Assembly: GCF_000003815.2 (NCBI RefSeq)
Contig: NC_049988.1
Location: 16,984,088 to 17,048,087 of the forward strand
Source of the DNA: Branchiostoma floridae
Taxonomy: Eukaryota; Chordata; Leptocardii; Amphioxiformes; Branchiostomatidae
Length of the DNA: 64,000 bases
Reading direction: 5' to 3'
Shown here: positions 13,601 to 26,888 of the stretch, in pieces
Layout: each line of letters opens with the position of its first letter
Numbering within the stretch: position 1 is the first letter of the stretch
Notes under the pieces: generated by a model
Seen by the model: the letters and a program-made list of their open reading frames with translations, nothing else
What the model was told of the DNA's origin: nothing
The model's database searches: none
Translations under genes and position numbers: made by a program

Positions 13601-15850
13601 TGGTCCCGGTGTGAGGGCAGGTCTGGACGAAGATCTGAAAGAGATCATCGTCAAGTGGGCTCCAGGTATCGGGTACGAGTGGTGCCTCAGATGCTGCTGT
13701 GCTGACCACAAAACAAAAGGAGATGTCGACCGTTTCCTCCCTATTGCAGAGACCACAGCTGCTGAATGCTTCAAGAAAGGTAAAGTGGATTGTGAGGCTT
13801 ACGCACCTGCAACTACCTCAGTCCACGATATTGGTCTCGCCGACTGGTTTCATGACCCGTGAGTACATCCTTGTCGTTTCATTTTTTTAATCAAGATATC
13901 AGAGCTTATTTGCAACAAATACTTTTATCACACAATTGCGTTGTAGAGATCATTGATGTTTTGTTTAGACAAACCTAGCTGGCCTGGTGTTGTATTATGA
14001 CCACATTTGCTCTTTTAGGCGTACAAAAAGGGCAGACGAAAGGTCATCGGCTCAGCAGAGGGGTCCCCCATCAGGTAGGTTTATCGATATACACCAGGTG
14101 GGACTGTCATTTAAGCAAATGTTTCCGCGATGACTAGATTCTCACATTATTCACATTGGTTTGCTTTGGGCTTGGGGCCAATTAAATATGTACATGAACA
14201 AGAACATACGAGAACCACTATGCAAGTCTTGATGGCAAGTCATGTTTGTAACCGTATACATTAAACTAGACTAATGGTTAGTAATGAATGTATTATGTTA
14301 AGAGAATGTTTTCTTATCTATTTATTTCTAAACTGCAATGATTACAATGTACAATAATTCAAGTTCTTTATAAAAACACAGAAAAGCCCAATCAAACTTG
14401 CGAGGAGACAGACGACTCTGAGGCTAGTGAAAACTCTAGTGAGTCCTCCTTTGACAACGACGATGGAAAAATCACCGTGAAAGTACAACCCTGCACTAAA
14501 GATTTTCGGAAGCAAACTATAAAGAAGGTAATCTTGTAACAGTCACCCTCTTATCTTTGTGAAGACTGTTTTCAGCCCTGGTCTATTGACGTGGCGTGAT
14601 ACTATACATATAACAGCACACAATCAGGATATTGTCGGATAGTAGCTTTTTATGGATATGTGACCAAATAGAGTTATTACCTCCATGAAATGTCATGGAG
14701 GTTATATTTTACCCCGCGTTTGTCTGTGTGTCTGTGTGTCTGTCTGTGTGTAAACAAGATACTCAAGAACGGCTGGGTGGATTNNNNNNNNNNNNNNNNN
14801 NNNNNNNNNNNNNNNNNNNNNNNNNNNNNNNNNNNNNNNNNNNNNNNNNNNNNNNNNNNNNNNNNNNNNNNNNNNNNNNNNNNNNNNNNNNNNNNNNNNN
14901 NNNNNNNNNNNNNNNNNNNNNNNNNNNNNNNNNNNNNNNNNNNNNNNNNNNNNNNNNNNNNNNNNNNNNNNNNNNNNNNNNNNNNNNNNNNNNNNNNNNN
15001 NNNNNNNNNNNNNNNNNNNNNNNNNNNNNNNNNNNNNNNNNNNNNNNNNNNNNNNNNNNNNNNNNNNNNNNNNNNNNNNNNNNNNNNNNNGATGAAATAC
15101 TAATTATGCAAAATAGGAGCAAATTTGCATAATTAATGACAACATTCAATCATAGCAGTTTTTTCTATGTATCTCTTGTCTTGGACGTGATATGGTCTTG
15201 AAATTTAGGTGGTAGATAGCTTTCAGTGTCATGACAAAGTGGAGCAAGTTTCAGCCCCCTAACATTTAATTTAGCAACTGCAGGGGCGTTTTTGTCAAGA
15301 CATTCCAAAGAGGATAACTGCAGAAAGGCTTGACGGATTGGCATCATATTAGGCATGCAGGTACCTTAGGCAAAGATGTTCATAATGATATACATGTTAT
15401 GCAAATGAGGACTTAATTTGCATAATTAATGAGGAAATTGTATAATTCCATTGTTTTCAATAACTGGACTTCAATAAATGTAACACATGTTAATTATGAT
15501 AGGTGGAATATAAGCAGATACTAAATATGGTAATGAGGAACTTATTTGCATAATTTATGTAAAAATTGCAAAACCGCTTTATAATTAATAATGGGAATTT
15601 TATAATTGTGACATGTGTACGATTGGCAATGATGAACAACACCATGCATAAATTATGTTAATGTCTTAGTCATTTGCATGAAATTTACAAAAGCTCTAAA
15701 TTTTCATGGAGGTATGAGGTCGCCGAACTCTAGTTTTGTCTTATCTGTTTATCCAATGTAAATTTGGAATGTTTGACATGTGATAACGTGATCGGTGGTT
15801 TGTAAAATCTCGTTTTCGGACAAAAAGTAGCTATGCGATAATGTGCGGTG

Positions 15851-15949
<99 letters not shown>

Positions 15950-18900
15950 GGGGGTATTCAAGCATAGTTCTTGTTTTTTTTTCATTCGAAAAAAACATGT
16001 CTTGTGTGCCTCTTGTTCAGAAGAGTCCTTATAAGATGGACAGCTTTCCACGGGGACACGCCTTGATTCTGAATAATACGAAGTTCGACGAATCATCCGA
16101 TCGAGAAGGTGGTGATGTAGACCTGGACAACATGGAAGCCTTGTTCGAGGGTCTGTCATTTAAGACCTACAAATTGAAGAACAAGACAGCACAGGTCAGT
16201 GCCAAGGACTTTATATCACTCATTCTTTTACAAACCAGGATCCGCCTGATCACAGATAAACAAATAACTAGATATATCCCCATATCATTAATCTTTCCCA
16301 GAAGATAAAAGACAAAATCGAGGCATTTTCTAAGAGAAGGGAGCATGATAAAATGGACTGTTGTATCGTGGTGCTGATGTCACATGGGAGCAAAGATGTC
16401 ATCATGGGAAAAGACGACGAACCCGTGCAGTTGGACGACATCTTCACCATGTTTGACAACAAGAACTGCCCTCGTCTGAAGGGGAAACCCAAGCTGTTCT
16501 TCATACAAGCTTGCCGTGGAGGTAGGTTGTTTTGTGTTTGAAATATGACACACTGACGTGCGGCTTGTCTTCGTCACGGAAATTGTTACCCGAAAATGAG
16601 AATTATTGATAACCTGAGTTACGTTTAATACTTCATGGCTGGTTGAATATATAACAACTCATTTCGTTATATTCATATCACGCACTTATCTCTATGTTTG
16701 GGATTTGCACATCAAATATCAAATATCAAACTGACATTAACATTAACCTTTCACCCTCATGAATGGCGTTGTCCTTAAGGATAGAACATTTTAATTACAG
16801 AAAAGGTGGACAAAGGTGTAGCTGCACCTGAAGATAAAGACGACAGCCCAGGGACTAATCTCAACACCGACCTTGAAGCCCTGCTGAGTAAGCTGCTGCA
16901 GAAGACGACATCCAAGGAGAACAGACTCGAGGAGGACGAAGCAGACGGGCCTGAGAAGATCCCAACCAGGACCGACATGCTCTGTTGCTATGCGACACAG
17001 CTAGGTACGTAACGAACACGCGCCTAACGACAGCGGCAAAGCCGTAATGTTGATGTTATCATCGATAGAGAATTTTTACAGGTCTTTTACAGGTCTGTAA
17101 AACGCTTAAGCTTAGCAAGGCAATGACAAGACGTCGGTTATGTCCCTATTCTGATTGTAGGCATATAATTCATTGCGTTCCTGTACGTCTAGTGATACGT
17201 TGTCTTGCTGTTTCTCATCATTTTGGAACTACAAAGAGCCAACGTAAGTTAACGTAAAAAACACAATTTGTTGAAGTCTATACCTAACATCTTTTTATTA
17301 CATCATTTCCAGGTGATTGAAAGTCATTGTTTGCTTTGTTCCATTTCCACAGAGCACAAGGCCTTTCGAGGCGACAAGCATGGCAGTTGGTTCATCCAGG
17401 CCATTACCAAAGTCTTCATGGAGCACGCCAAGGATAACAGTATACACGAGATGATGGCAAAGGTGAGAAATTTCGCAAATTACTCTTAACACTGTCTCTT
17501 GCTAGATGTGCTAGCTAAAAGTATCATGGTCCATAAGACATACTTAATTGTGTGATGAATTTGTCTCTAATTTTAGCTCCCTTAGCTCAAAATCGACCGT
17601 TAATAATGGCTACTCCATACAGACAGAACCAGAAGCAAAATCTTTGAAATCCACAAATTAGCTACTGGTTAATATGTAGTTTTCATAGGCATGAAAATGC
17701 ATCCTATTGTACGAACAACTTTACGGATGCTTACATTTGTTTTTGGCGACGCCTCATGGGCGAGCCTAACAGTATAGTGTACGTCCGTTTGTCAAGAATT
17801 CCCAGAAGTGAACAGGTATGTCAGGAATTTATTTTCAGTGCGTATAGAGAACTCAAGACCGTGAGGCGCTGAGGCAGTGTGTTTGCCTCGGGACCGAGAG
17901 GTCTCGGGTTCAAATCCAGCTGCCGTGTTACTGATCTTGTGCCCTTGCCCCAATTGGGTAAGGCACTTTACACGACTTTCCTCACTTAACTCAGGTTAAA
18001 ATGAGCTTTGGCTAGGGCCGTCCCTCAGTTAGGGCGTTAAATGGAGGCCCCGTGTTTGGGGAGAGCAATACCCCAAGCACGTTAAAGTAAAGAACCCGCC
18101 ACATGTGCGATGGTACGGTATGAGTGGATCAAACCATTCCGGCCAAAAATGGGGTAGGGAATTTCCCGAGCAGCCCTCGTAACCCCTGCTTCGCCTATTG
18201 AGTCAGTTATTCCCCACTCATAGTGAGCAATTGGGCTGGTCTCAATCATGATGTTTCTTACCTAGGGCGAAGAGATGCTGTTACAGTAACAATGTAACCC
18301 GTAACCTGTGTGGCCAGGTTTTATTACGTGGTGACCATTAAGTAAAAAAAAAAGAACGGCTGGGTGGATTGGTTTCATACTTGGTGTGTCGGTAGGGTGT
18401 GACTAAAGCTGAAAATGATTAGATTTCGGGTCCCCTAGCGGCTTTTTAGTACTTCAGCGCAACTTACGGTTTTGCTATCGTGTTCTGAAGCAATGGTCGC
18501 TATTTTTCGGTGTTAGATAGCTCATGTGTTCCGAAAGAAGTGACACAAGTTTGGGCCCCCTAGCGGTTAGTTTTGGGATAGCAGGGGCATTTTAGTCAAA
18601 AATTTCTGAAGAGGATAAGTCAAGAAGGGAATGACGGTATTTTTATGATTTTTGGTGTAGGTACCTTAGACAATGTTGTACAAGATGAAATACAAATTAT
18701 GCAAAATAGGTGTACATTTGCATAATTAATTAGAATATTCTATCATTCAGTTTTTCCAATGTTTCTCTTGTCCCAGACATGATATGGTCTTGACATTTGG
18801 GTGGTAGATAGCGTTCAGCGTCATAACAAACTGGGGCAAGTTTCAACCCCCTAACATATTTAAATTTATAACTTAGCAAGTTGTGTTTCTTGTTGAATGT

Positions 18901-21604
18901 GATGTCAAGGACACTCGCCACACACAAGAGACCGTTTTTTCCTTGACAGTAGTGTCCTACAAACATTCACCGTGTTAAACATCCTTTATAAATACAGCCA
19001 GGCCATAGGATAAAAGGAAAATACTAAAACACATCAAGAACAGCAAATGTACAATATAATACATATAAACCATAATTCTGTTGCCATGGCAATGCATTTT
19101 CATTGCCACACTTTTTGTCATTGTGAACTCTTATGGATATGAAGAAAGGTTCTTGAACTCCAGGCATTTCGAATCCACACATATACAGGTAACCGCCGAC
19201 GTAATAACACGAACGGTTCGATCCTCAACCAAACCTACCATCTCTGGAGGCAAGGCGGTGCCCGTATCTGACTCCAGCTTGTGCAAGCCACTCTACTTCT
19301 TTCCTGGTATGACCTTTTCTTCATTCTTTACATCATCTGGAAAAAATGCTTGGGTTGCACAACGCTTGGATTTGGGATGAAAGGAGCGATTTGAGTTAAA
19401 GATACCACATGGAGTAATCACACATCGCTGGGTGTTAAACTATCAACCGTACAACATTTGATATCAACGATATCGGCATTTGTGAGTTCATGATAATGTC
19501 CTGTCCTTTGAGCCTTATCAATATCCAGATAAATCTAATCGACCTTTACGCAGGGTTCTAGACGAGATGATGTAAAGGGGCATAATCTATGTCATGGTAT
19601 TGACAATACTTAAAGCGTAATATCCTGTATTGTCAAACGAGTTTTGTTATATTGAGAACTAATTATAACTGATAGGTACACCATTCAAGAAAAGTCCTTC
19701 CAGCGGAACGAGGCCATCAAAGTCAACTGCAAAACGACCGAAGTCACCACAGCCTTCCTGCAGTGGTACCAAAGGAACGACTACAAGTCAGTTGGTTTTA
19801 GACATTTGTAAAAAAAAGGTTCACTTTCATATTCATACTTCTAACGACTGGTTGATCTAACCTTGGTTCATCGACGTCTTATGGTTTCATTTGAGACCGG
19901 AGAGTAACGTTACTAATATACGCTTTATATGACTTTTCTAGGTGGAAAATCATCTGGTGCATCCAAACACAAACATCCCTCTGAGAGTTCAAACTCTTCA
20001 GACGAAGATTCTCCTGGTGTTTCCACACGACGACAGACAACAAGAAAAGCATCAGCAAAGGGTAAGAAAAATGCAGTAGGAATCTTGATATAAACCAAGC
20101 CCAGAATCCTTTGCAACTTCAAGGGGAAATTCATTAGAAACTATAGATTGATGTAATGCTAACTGTGTCCTTGTGCTTTCTCAGGACAAAGGACCAGGAG
20201 AAGGTCGGCTGCCAGCGGCAGTTCATCCGACCCTGGCGCAAATCAAGAAGCACGACGGCCCGGACGGGAGACAAACAGTAAGTTTAGATCGATTTATGTC
20301 AAAGATATTGATGTCATTGGAAAATGTTCAAGCTTCATATGTCTTTCTGTGCATATGGATATACCGCAATGATAGATGATTTGGGCAAGGTCACTCGAAG
20401 GCTGCTTTACCTGTCCAGTGAGAAAGCATCATATCACATGAAAGATCTCTCTACCTGGCTGTCTATCCATGTAGAGATTTATTCGAACGTAGCGCCTATA
20501 CACCCTTAACGAAAATAGCATGTTCTAGATATTCTCAGGGGAATATAGCATTAACTTAACTCCAATTCATAGTCAGAACATCACGAGTTAGTCCAATTAT
20601 CGCAATTAAAATGAGATATCAAAACAAGAAGACATGCTGCCCTACCATGCCAAAAGCCGCTAGGGGCTAGCCAGAATCCAATTATATCTTCATTTTGCCA
20701 ACACCAATGAACATTCCAAATATCGTAGAAATATCAAATATCGTTGTAAGATCCATCCACTGCTTCGCGGGCTGTTCACAAATCAAGTAAACAACGTTCA
20801 ATTACTTTCACATTACCGACTTAGCATCCTTCGCAACCAGATAATTTTTGTGGGGTGGGGTCAAACCCAGGTAGAAGAACACTGATTTAATGGCCAAACT
20901 ACTCATAAAAAGGATAAAATTCGACACATTGTTTCAACCTGCACATTGTTCCAACAACTTTATTCTTTGAGAACATCGATTCGCGAAAAATTCGAACTAA
21001 GGAACTCCATTCGCTTGCAGTGGAGTGTGTTCTATTTTTCGATGGAAGCCTATGTGATGCAACTATAATGAGAAGCCTGTGTGTTACGGAAAATTATCAC
21101 CCGGTCTGGAACACCTGTATCGAACGGTTATCGCGGCCCAGGTATGACATAATTTTCCGTATCACACACTGAGGCTTCTTAGTTGTACCACACAGACATA
21201 GTCATAGATTGAGAGTCCGGTCTCAGCCATTCTGCGGGTCGGATCATCCTCCGGCCTTCGAATTTTCGGGCGATCGGACCCGCGGTCAACTTGGTATCTC
21301 GGGTGATACGGAATACACCGTTATGCATTCTAATGTTATATGTAATATAGTCATTTGTTCGGCTGTAATGGATGCGACAACTTCACGAAAAAGCATGCTT
21401 AAAAAGGTATAAACTTATATTCTACATGTACATTGGTTTCGTAATTTTATGTTTTACAAAGTTGCACAAGTACGTTTTTGTTCTTCACATTCCATTTAAT
21501 TTCAGCAACTCTAGATCGAAATAAAAGAAAGAAACAAAAGACGTTTGAAATGTTTTTTCTTTTGTATTTCAGATTCATCAGACTCGGAATATTCAGACGA
21601 GTAG
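4626..21604 (+). CDS. Giant DED-OTU-pseudocaspase-Roc-COR-caspase protein
   Basis: Proposed exons: 4626-4905, 5822-6072, 6333-6600, 7486-7622, 7851-8024, 8140-8359, 8627-8734, 9090-9199, 9554-9671, 10750-11004, 11175-11306, 11418-11788, 12172-12281, 12627-13858, 14019-14074, 14382-14527, 16021-16194, 16302-16521, 16801-17004, 17353-17462, 19189-19306, 19676-19786, 19942-20061, 20185-20277, 21573-21604. Domains in order: DED (RKIGRHDFAEQ), OTU protease, acidic linker, caspase without catalytic residues, Roc GTPase, COR, Ser/Asp-rich linker, intact caspase, basic and Ser-rich tail ending SDSEYSDE. All phases agree. If exon 11418-11788 had the 378 nt of its paralogue instead of 371, the sum would be 5157 nt (1719 codons) with the stop in frame. 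The 7-nt shortfall abuts an assembly gap. Likely a cytosolic signalling protein. A single transcript is inferred; two separate genes divided near 14-16 kb remain possible. Confidence 0.6.
5822..6600 (+). CDS. OTU cysteine protease cassette of giant gene 2
   Basis: Two exons (5822-6072, 6333-6600) enter and leave in phase 1. They encode an OTU-family deubiquitinase fold: the catalytic Cys motif is GDGNCMFHAVADQLF, the middle block is TWGDHIVLQAMADMFG, and the catalytic His lies in NHYASL at the end. All expected catalytic features are present, so activity on ubiquitin chains is predicted. The exon follows directly on the DED start exon (phase 1 to phase 1). Paralogues at 35503, 43722 and 62643 are close in sequence. 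Confidence 0.85.
7486..7622 (+). CDS. Acidic linker exon before the pseudocaspase
   Basis: A phase 1 to 0 exon rich in Glu, Asp and Ser (EETDDLEASED, SSSDDDDGK), ending VQPCPDAFRTQTIKE. Homologous exons precede each caspase at 14382-14527 and 54418-54530. Their recurrence at the same spot supports the exon call. It is probably a flexible prodomain linker. The 885-bp intron before it (6601-7485) shows nothing else I recognise. Confidence 0.65.
7851..9671 (+). CDS. Catalytically dead caspase cassette A1
   Basis: Five exons (7851-8024, 8140-8359, 8627-8734, 9090-9199, 9554-9671) encode a complete caspase fold: start YRMCSLPRGYALILNN, the R-x-GGDVD block, the large subunit ending KPKLFFIQ, and a small subunit with SFRNTMSGTWFIQ and ending PLYFFPG. 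The catalytic His motif SHG is SNG and the active-site QACRG is QASGG, so both catalytic residues are lost. The exon between subunits is 108 nt against 204 nt in the intact copy and lacks the acidic cleavage-like segment. Joined to a DED, this resembles c-FLIP, an inactive caspase homologue that modulates caspase-8. Intron 9200-9553 starts with GC, not GT. Confidence 0.8.
10750..13858 (+). CDS. Roc-COR GTPase cassette A1 (one exon disrupted at a gap)
   Basis: Exons 10750-11004, 11175-11306, 11418-11788, 12172-12281 and 12627-13858. The Roc domain shows the P-loop GKFGNGKTNLC and the G4 motif THKD (in VLFIFTHKDQVTE). The G3 motif DFGGQE seen in both paralogues falls in the run of N at 11610-11788. 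The 1232-nt COR exon carries the dimerisation-type COR fold (ENLRNFVILEPQWFVDV, later LLGMMEKFDLVLRCHG) and ends with a Cys cluster (WCLRCCCADH). Roco proteins are large GTPases that switch by dimerisation. No LRR or kinase is seen. Just before the gap the third exon differs from its paralogue by net -7 nt, which breaks frame; this may be assembly error or real decay. Confidence 0.75.
11610..11788. other. Assembly gap inside Roc exon
   Basis: 179 N hide the middle of the third Roc exon including the expected G3 motif. The base after the gap is the first of the donor GTATGT. A second gap of 100 N (11872-11971) lies in the following intron. Confidence 0.95.
14019..14074 (+). CDS. Basic linker exon after COR
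   Basis: A 56-nt exon, phase 2 to 1, encoding RTKRADERSSAQQRGPPS. Homologues at 43402-43457 and 62314-62369 have the same length and phases. It restores phase 1 after COR so the next cassette can join. Confidence 0.7.
14210..14234 (+). pseudogene. Relic of a deleted OTU cassette
   Basis: The last codons of OTU exon 2 (NHYASLDG) survive, preceded immediately by sequence that in paralogues lies in the intron upstream of OTU exon 1. The two OTU exons were therefore removed by a deletion joining the intron to the 3' end of exon 2. The donor after it is GCAAGT. Because the OTU cassette is phase 1-1, the loss does not disturb frame. Confidence 0.7.
14382..14527 (+). CDS. Ser/Asp-rich linker exon before the intact caspase
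   Basis: Phase 1 to 0, encoding an acidic stretch (EETDDSEASENSSESS) and VQPCTKDFRKQTIKK. Homologous to 7486-7622. It is separated from the caspase by a 1.5-kb intron containing a transposon copy, a gap and a GT microsatellite. Confidence 0.65.
14680..15735. mobile_element. MITE-like repeat, copy 1 (with 307-bp gap)
   Basis: Begins at a small palindrome (CCTCCATGAAATGTCATGG) followed by TTATATTTTACCCC, a TCTG-rich stretch, then a gap at 14784-15090, and ends near TTCATGGAGG at 15704. The motif AAGAACGGCTGGGTGGATT before the gap also occurs at 18352, and the segment around 15181-15260 recurs around 18781-18850, so this is a dispersed family. No reading frame is evident. Confidence 0.55.
15853..15948. 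repeat. (GT)n microsatellite
   Basis: About 48 GT units in an intron. The long Val-Cys and Thr-His frames across it are artefacts of the repeat. Confidence 0.95.
16021..19306 (+). CDS. Intact caspase cassette A2
   Basis: Exons 16021-16194, 16302-16521, 16801-17004, 17353-17462 and 19189-19306. Large subunit starts YKMDSFPRGHALILNN; the catalytic His is in VLMSHGSKD and the catalytic Cys in FFIQACRGG. The exon between subunits (204 nt) contains EEDEADG, a plausible Asp cleavage site, and is 96 nt longer than in the two dead copies. The small subunit has FRGDKHGSWFIQ (substrate-binding Arg) and ends PLYFFPG. Family knowledge predicts a cysteine protease cutting after Asp, of initiator type judging from the linked DED. 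It is the only caspase in the window with both catalytic residues. All its introns, including 17463, use GT donors. Confidence 0.85.
17840..18350. mobile_element. tRNA-derived SINE
   Basis: A tRNA-like head has an excellent B box (GGTTCAAATCC at about 17909) and an A-box-like stretch near 17845. It is followed by a body with GTAAGGCACTTTACACGACT and a tail ending in an A-rich run at about 18345. This is the layout of polymerase III SINEs. It sits in the intron between caspase exons 4 and 5 and abuts the repeat at 18351. Confidence 0.65.
18351..18860. mobile_element. MITE-like repeat, copy 2 (partial)
   Basis: Shares AAGAACGGCTGGGTGGATT and later segments with the element at 14680-15735, including the part missing there through the gap. 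It lacks the palindromic start, so it is truncated, perhaps by the SINE inserted just upstream. Confidence 0.5.
19676..21604 (+). CDS. FADD-derived C-terminal tail exons of giant gene 2
   Basis: Exons 19676-19786, 19942-20061, 20185-20277 and 21573-21604. The first two encode Ser/Thr/Lys-rich low-complexity sequence. The third (RTRRRSAASGSSS) matches the FADD-like linker exon at 1173-1298, and the intron before it (20088-20184) matches 1078-1172. The last (SSDSEYSDE, stop TAG 21602-21604) matches the FADD-like acidic tail exon. The death-domain exon that should lie between them is absent. The 3' end of this gene is therefore a FADD-like gene minus its death domain. Confidence 0.65.
21071..21180. 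repeat. Imperfect hairpin repeat
   Basis: The arms AGAAGCCTGTGTGTTACGG and the complement of CCGTATCACACACTGAGGC are inverted copies about 60 bp apart, with AAAATTAT/ATAATTTT inside. A small MITE-like palindrome in the last intron of giant gene 2. Confidence 0.55.
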
Positions 21605-22894
21605 TCCGTTCCTTGGTACAGGGCTGCAACTCAAGTAGAGAACGGCTCGGGAGAAACAGGATTCTACAGACACTTTTATACAATTAATTCCGTTATGTGA
21701 CATGAAAGTGAAAGTTGGCGCATGCCTCAAAAGAGTTAAAGAATTTGCAAAAGTATTGGAAGGCGAGCGCGAAGAAGAAAGAAATCACGAAGCCTAGAAA
21801 ACACTTGTATGAATATCCAAGCTTATGGTCTATGGTAAGAGTAATCTCCAAGCAGATCCTACGGTGGCATAAGATAGCAGGGTTCGTAATACACATACTT
21901 AACTTGCAATTTGCACATAATTTTTGATATTTGCATGTAAAATTATTACGAACTTGCAATCTTGCATGTTGAAAATACCTGGCCTATTGGAAAAATACTG
22001 AGGAATTAGACCCCCTACTCTTGGACAAAAAGACAAATGGACGTGTGTCTTTATCCTTTCTTGTTTTTGCCAGTAACTTTCTCCGGTAGCTTTACTAGAT
22101 GTAATCAAAATTCACCGATTCAAGCCAGTGATACTCGTCGCCATCACCGCCTAGTTGTATTTTGCATGTAAATTTTTCAAATTGCACGTAAAATTTTTGC
22201 CAACTTGCAATTTTGCATGTAGCAAAAAAAAAGTATTTCGATCCCTGGATAGTATCAATTTTTTTCATAATACTGTCTGTATTGCAAGTTCGTGCCCGAA
22301 GGCTAATTACAAACAAAGTAGAGCCGTGGTATATATAATTGTACACTTAGCAAAGAAGGAAAATGAGATTTATAGATAAGGTAAAATGGAAATAACATCT
22401 ATTTAAATGTAAGTCTGCTTAAACTAATTTATATCTAGAGCCATGTTGCTTCGATTACATGAAGGACATTCACACTCGCATCAATTTTCGTCTGGCTCCA
22501 ACAAAGGAAAAATAAGTCGACTGTACTGAAAGTTGTACAAGGCAGCTGCGAAATGATGAAACAGGTTGGGTAATATATAGCACACAATACCCGTTTTATT
22601 ATAAGTGGGCCCCTTGGAAGATATGCAAGATTTCAGTCTAAAGTCATTGTATAGATGATGTTGAGATAACAAAATAACATGGGGCTAGTTACGAGGTATT
22701 AATTGTAAATTTCTATGTGTGCCAGCTAAACAAATGAATAAACAAATGATCCAGTAGTAAAAACTATTACATTAAGTACAAAATAGAGGTATAGGATAAA
22801 GCTTAACAACTGGGAGTTTTGACATCTAAAGATATATACGTCCTACAGCAGGCACACTTATCCTTACTATAGCTATGTCTCCACAAAAATGGGA
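21605..22894. other. Intergenic stretch
   Basis: AT-rich. It contains two direct copies of a segment with TTGCATGTAAA and ACTTGCAA (21899-21965 and 22155-22225), and a fragment near 22300-22590 that resembles 47680-47840 (GGTTGGGTAATATATAGCAC). No coding exon seen. Confidence 0.5.
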
Positions 22895-22968
22895 GATGAG
22901 TGAGTGAGTGAGTGAGTGAGTGAGTGAGTGAGTGAGTGAGTGAGTGAGTGAGTGAGTGAGTGAGTGAG
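22895..22968. repeat. (GAGT)n microsatellite
   Basis: About 18 tandem GAGT units inside the duplicated flank upstream of the second FADD-like gene. Confidence 0.95.
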
Positions 22969-23544
22969 GAAGATTGGTCAAAGCAGGGTGTTCGCATTTC
23001 GTATGGGCTATTTTGAGTCGACACCCGATAGTTATAGTCACTACCAGACTCCGGATCGCCGGAAAAATCGTAGAAATGGAACAAATAGAGGAGTAAGCCG
23101 ACCAGAGGAATTAGCCGACCAGGGAACAGCACGCGATCCACGTGGATCGTGCATGCGAACATGCGAGACAAGCCTATACAAATACCCAGTAAATGGTTTT
23201 GTTTACAAAACTTTTTGTCTGAATCTCTCATGTTACCTGCAATTAGCCCACGGGCAAGAATTTGCAATAAACTTTTTCTATTTTACAAAGCGGCAACGGT
23301 GCAACACACAGACTCGATCGTTTCCTCTCAAACACCGCCCCTACCAAGTCCAGACCGCGGCGATTGGATAATAACAGACACAGGTGACTTCCAAGCTCGT
23401 TTGCACAACAGAGTTTGATCATAGGATTTCATATACGGCAAGCCAAATTATACAGTAGACCATACTATCCAGGTGTAACGGTACAATCTGCCACCTTCAA
23501 CCTTTGAACCCCTTCCGTGATCTACCTGTCTGACACGTCCTTGA

Positions 23545-23688
23545 GTAACAATAGGACCGTACCAACATATTCTAGGGGTGACGCTACAAAGCTCTCCTGC
23601 TGCATCTGGATACAATGTCGTATGCCTTATTGCGGCGTTCACATTTTACTTTACAGTAGAGAGAATAGCTCTTAAGTGGAAACAATGA
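23545..23688 (+). other. Conserved transmembrane-tail reading frame, copy 3
   Basis: Hydrophobic segment VVCLIAAFTFYFTV followed by ERIALKWKQ and TGA at 23686-23688, in the frame of copies 1 and 2. Confidence 0.35.
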
Positions 23689-23770
23689 GAGAAAAGATAT
23701 AATGAGAGATAAAGAAATGACCCCCTGCTGACGGACATCAAATAGACTGGCCCACTTTGCAAGTACTGCT

Positions 23771-23780
23771 GGGGATTTCC
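23771..23780 (+). promoter_or_regulatory. kappaB-like site upstream of FADD-like gene 2
   Basis: GGGGATTTCC, identical to copy 1, ending 40 bp before ATG 23820. Confidence 0.4.
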
Positions 23781-23819
23781 GCTAGTTTCAGCAGGTGTAA
23801 GTGCCGTACAATTCTCCAA

Positions 23820-26379
<2,560 letters not shown>

Positions 26380-26888
26380 GTCTTCAGAAGTGCCCCTTGG
26401 TTGCCGGTTCAGCGGTTGCAACAAAAGTGAAGAGCAGCTAGAGAACAGGATTCTGCATTTTCATACGATTAATTTCTTTTGGTGTGGATTGTTGGAGATG
26501 TGTAGACTAGCATGTTTTGTTTCCGCTCTCACAAATTTGCTGAGGGGACAGAAGAGACGTACCCACTACAGGCTACCCTGTTTATCCGTTATTGACATTT
26601 GCCAATATAATTTTAAGCAGTGCCTTTGTCTTTCAAGGCAGCTAATGTTGAACTTTTGGAAACTGAACAGTGATATTTTATAGATGAATTAAAAAATAAT
26701 GTCAAGTAATGTGTCAAGTCGCACTGACAATGAATGAAGAGTGTAATAGAGAAATAAAAGGAATAGCAACGCCAAGCCCTGGCCAAAATGGTATTCTGCA
26801 ATACCCGAAATGGCCGCTTGGAGGTTATTGGTGCATACTGTATTTGGGGTTGAATCACTGGCAGGTAAAGGTGGGTGAAATCTCAGAA

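Noticed and set aside
15841-16159. Long Val-Cys and Thr-His repeat proteins on both strands
   Set aside because: They are translations of the (GT)n microsatellite; only the part from 16021 is a real exon.
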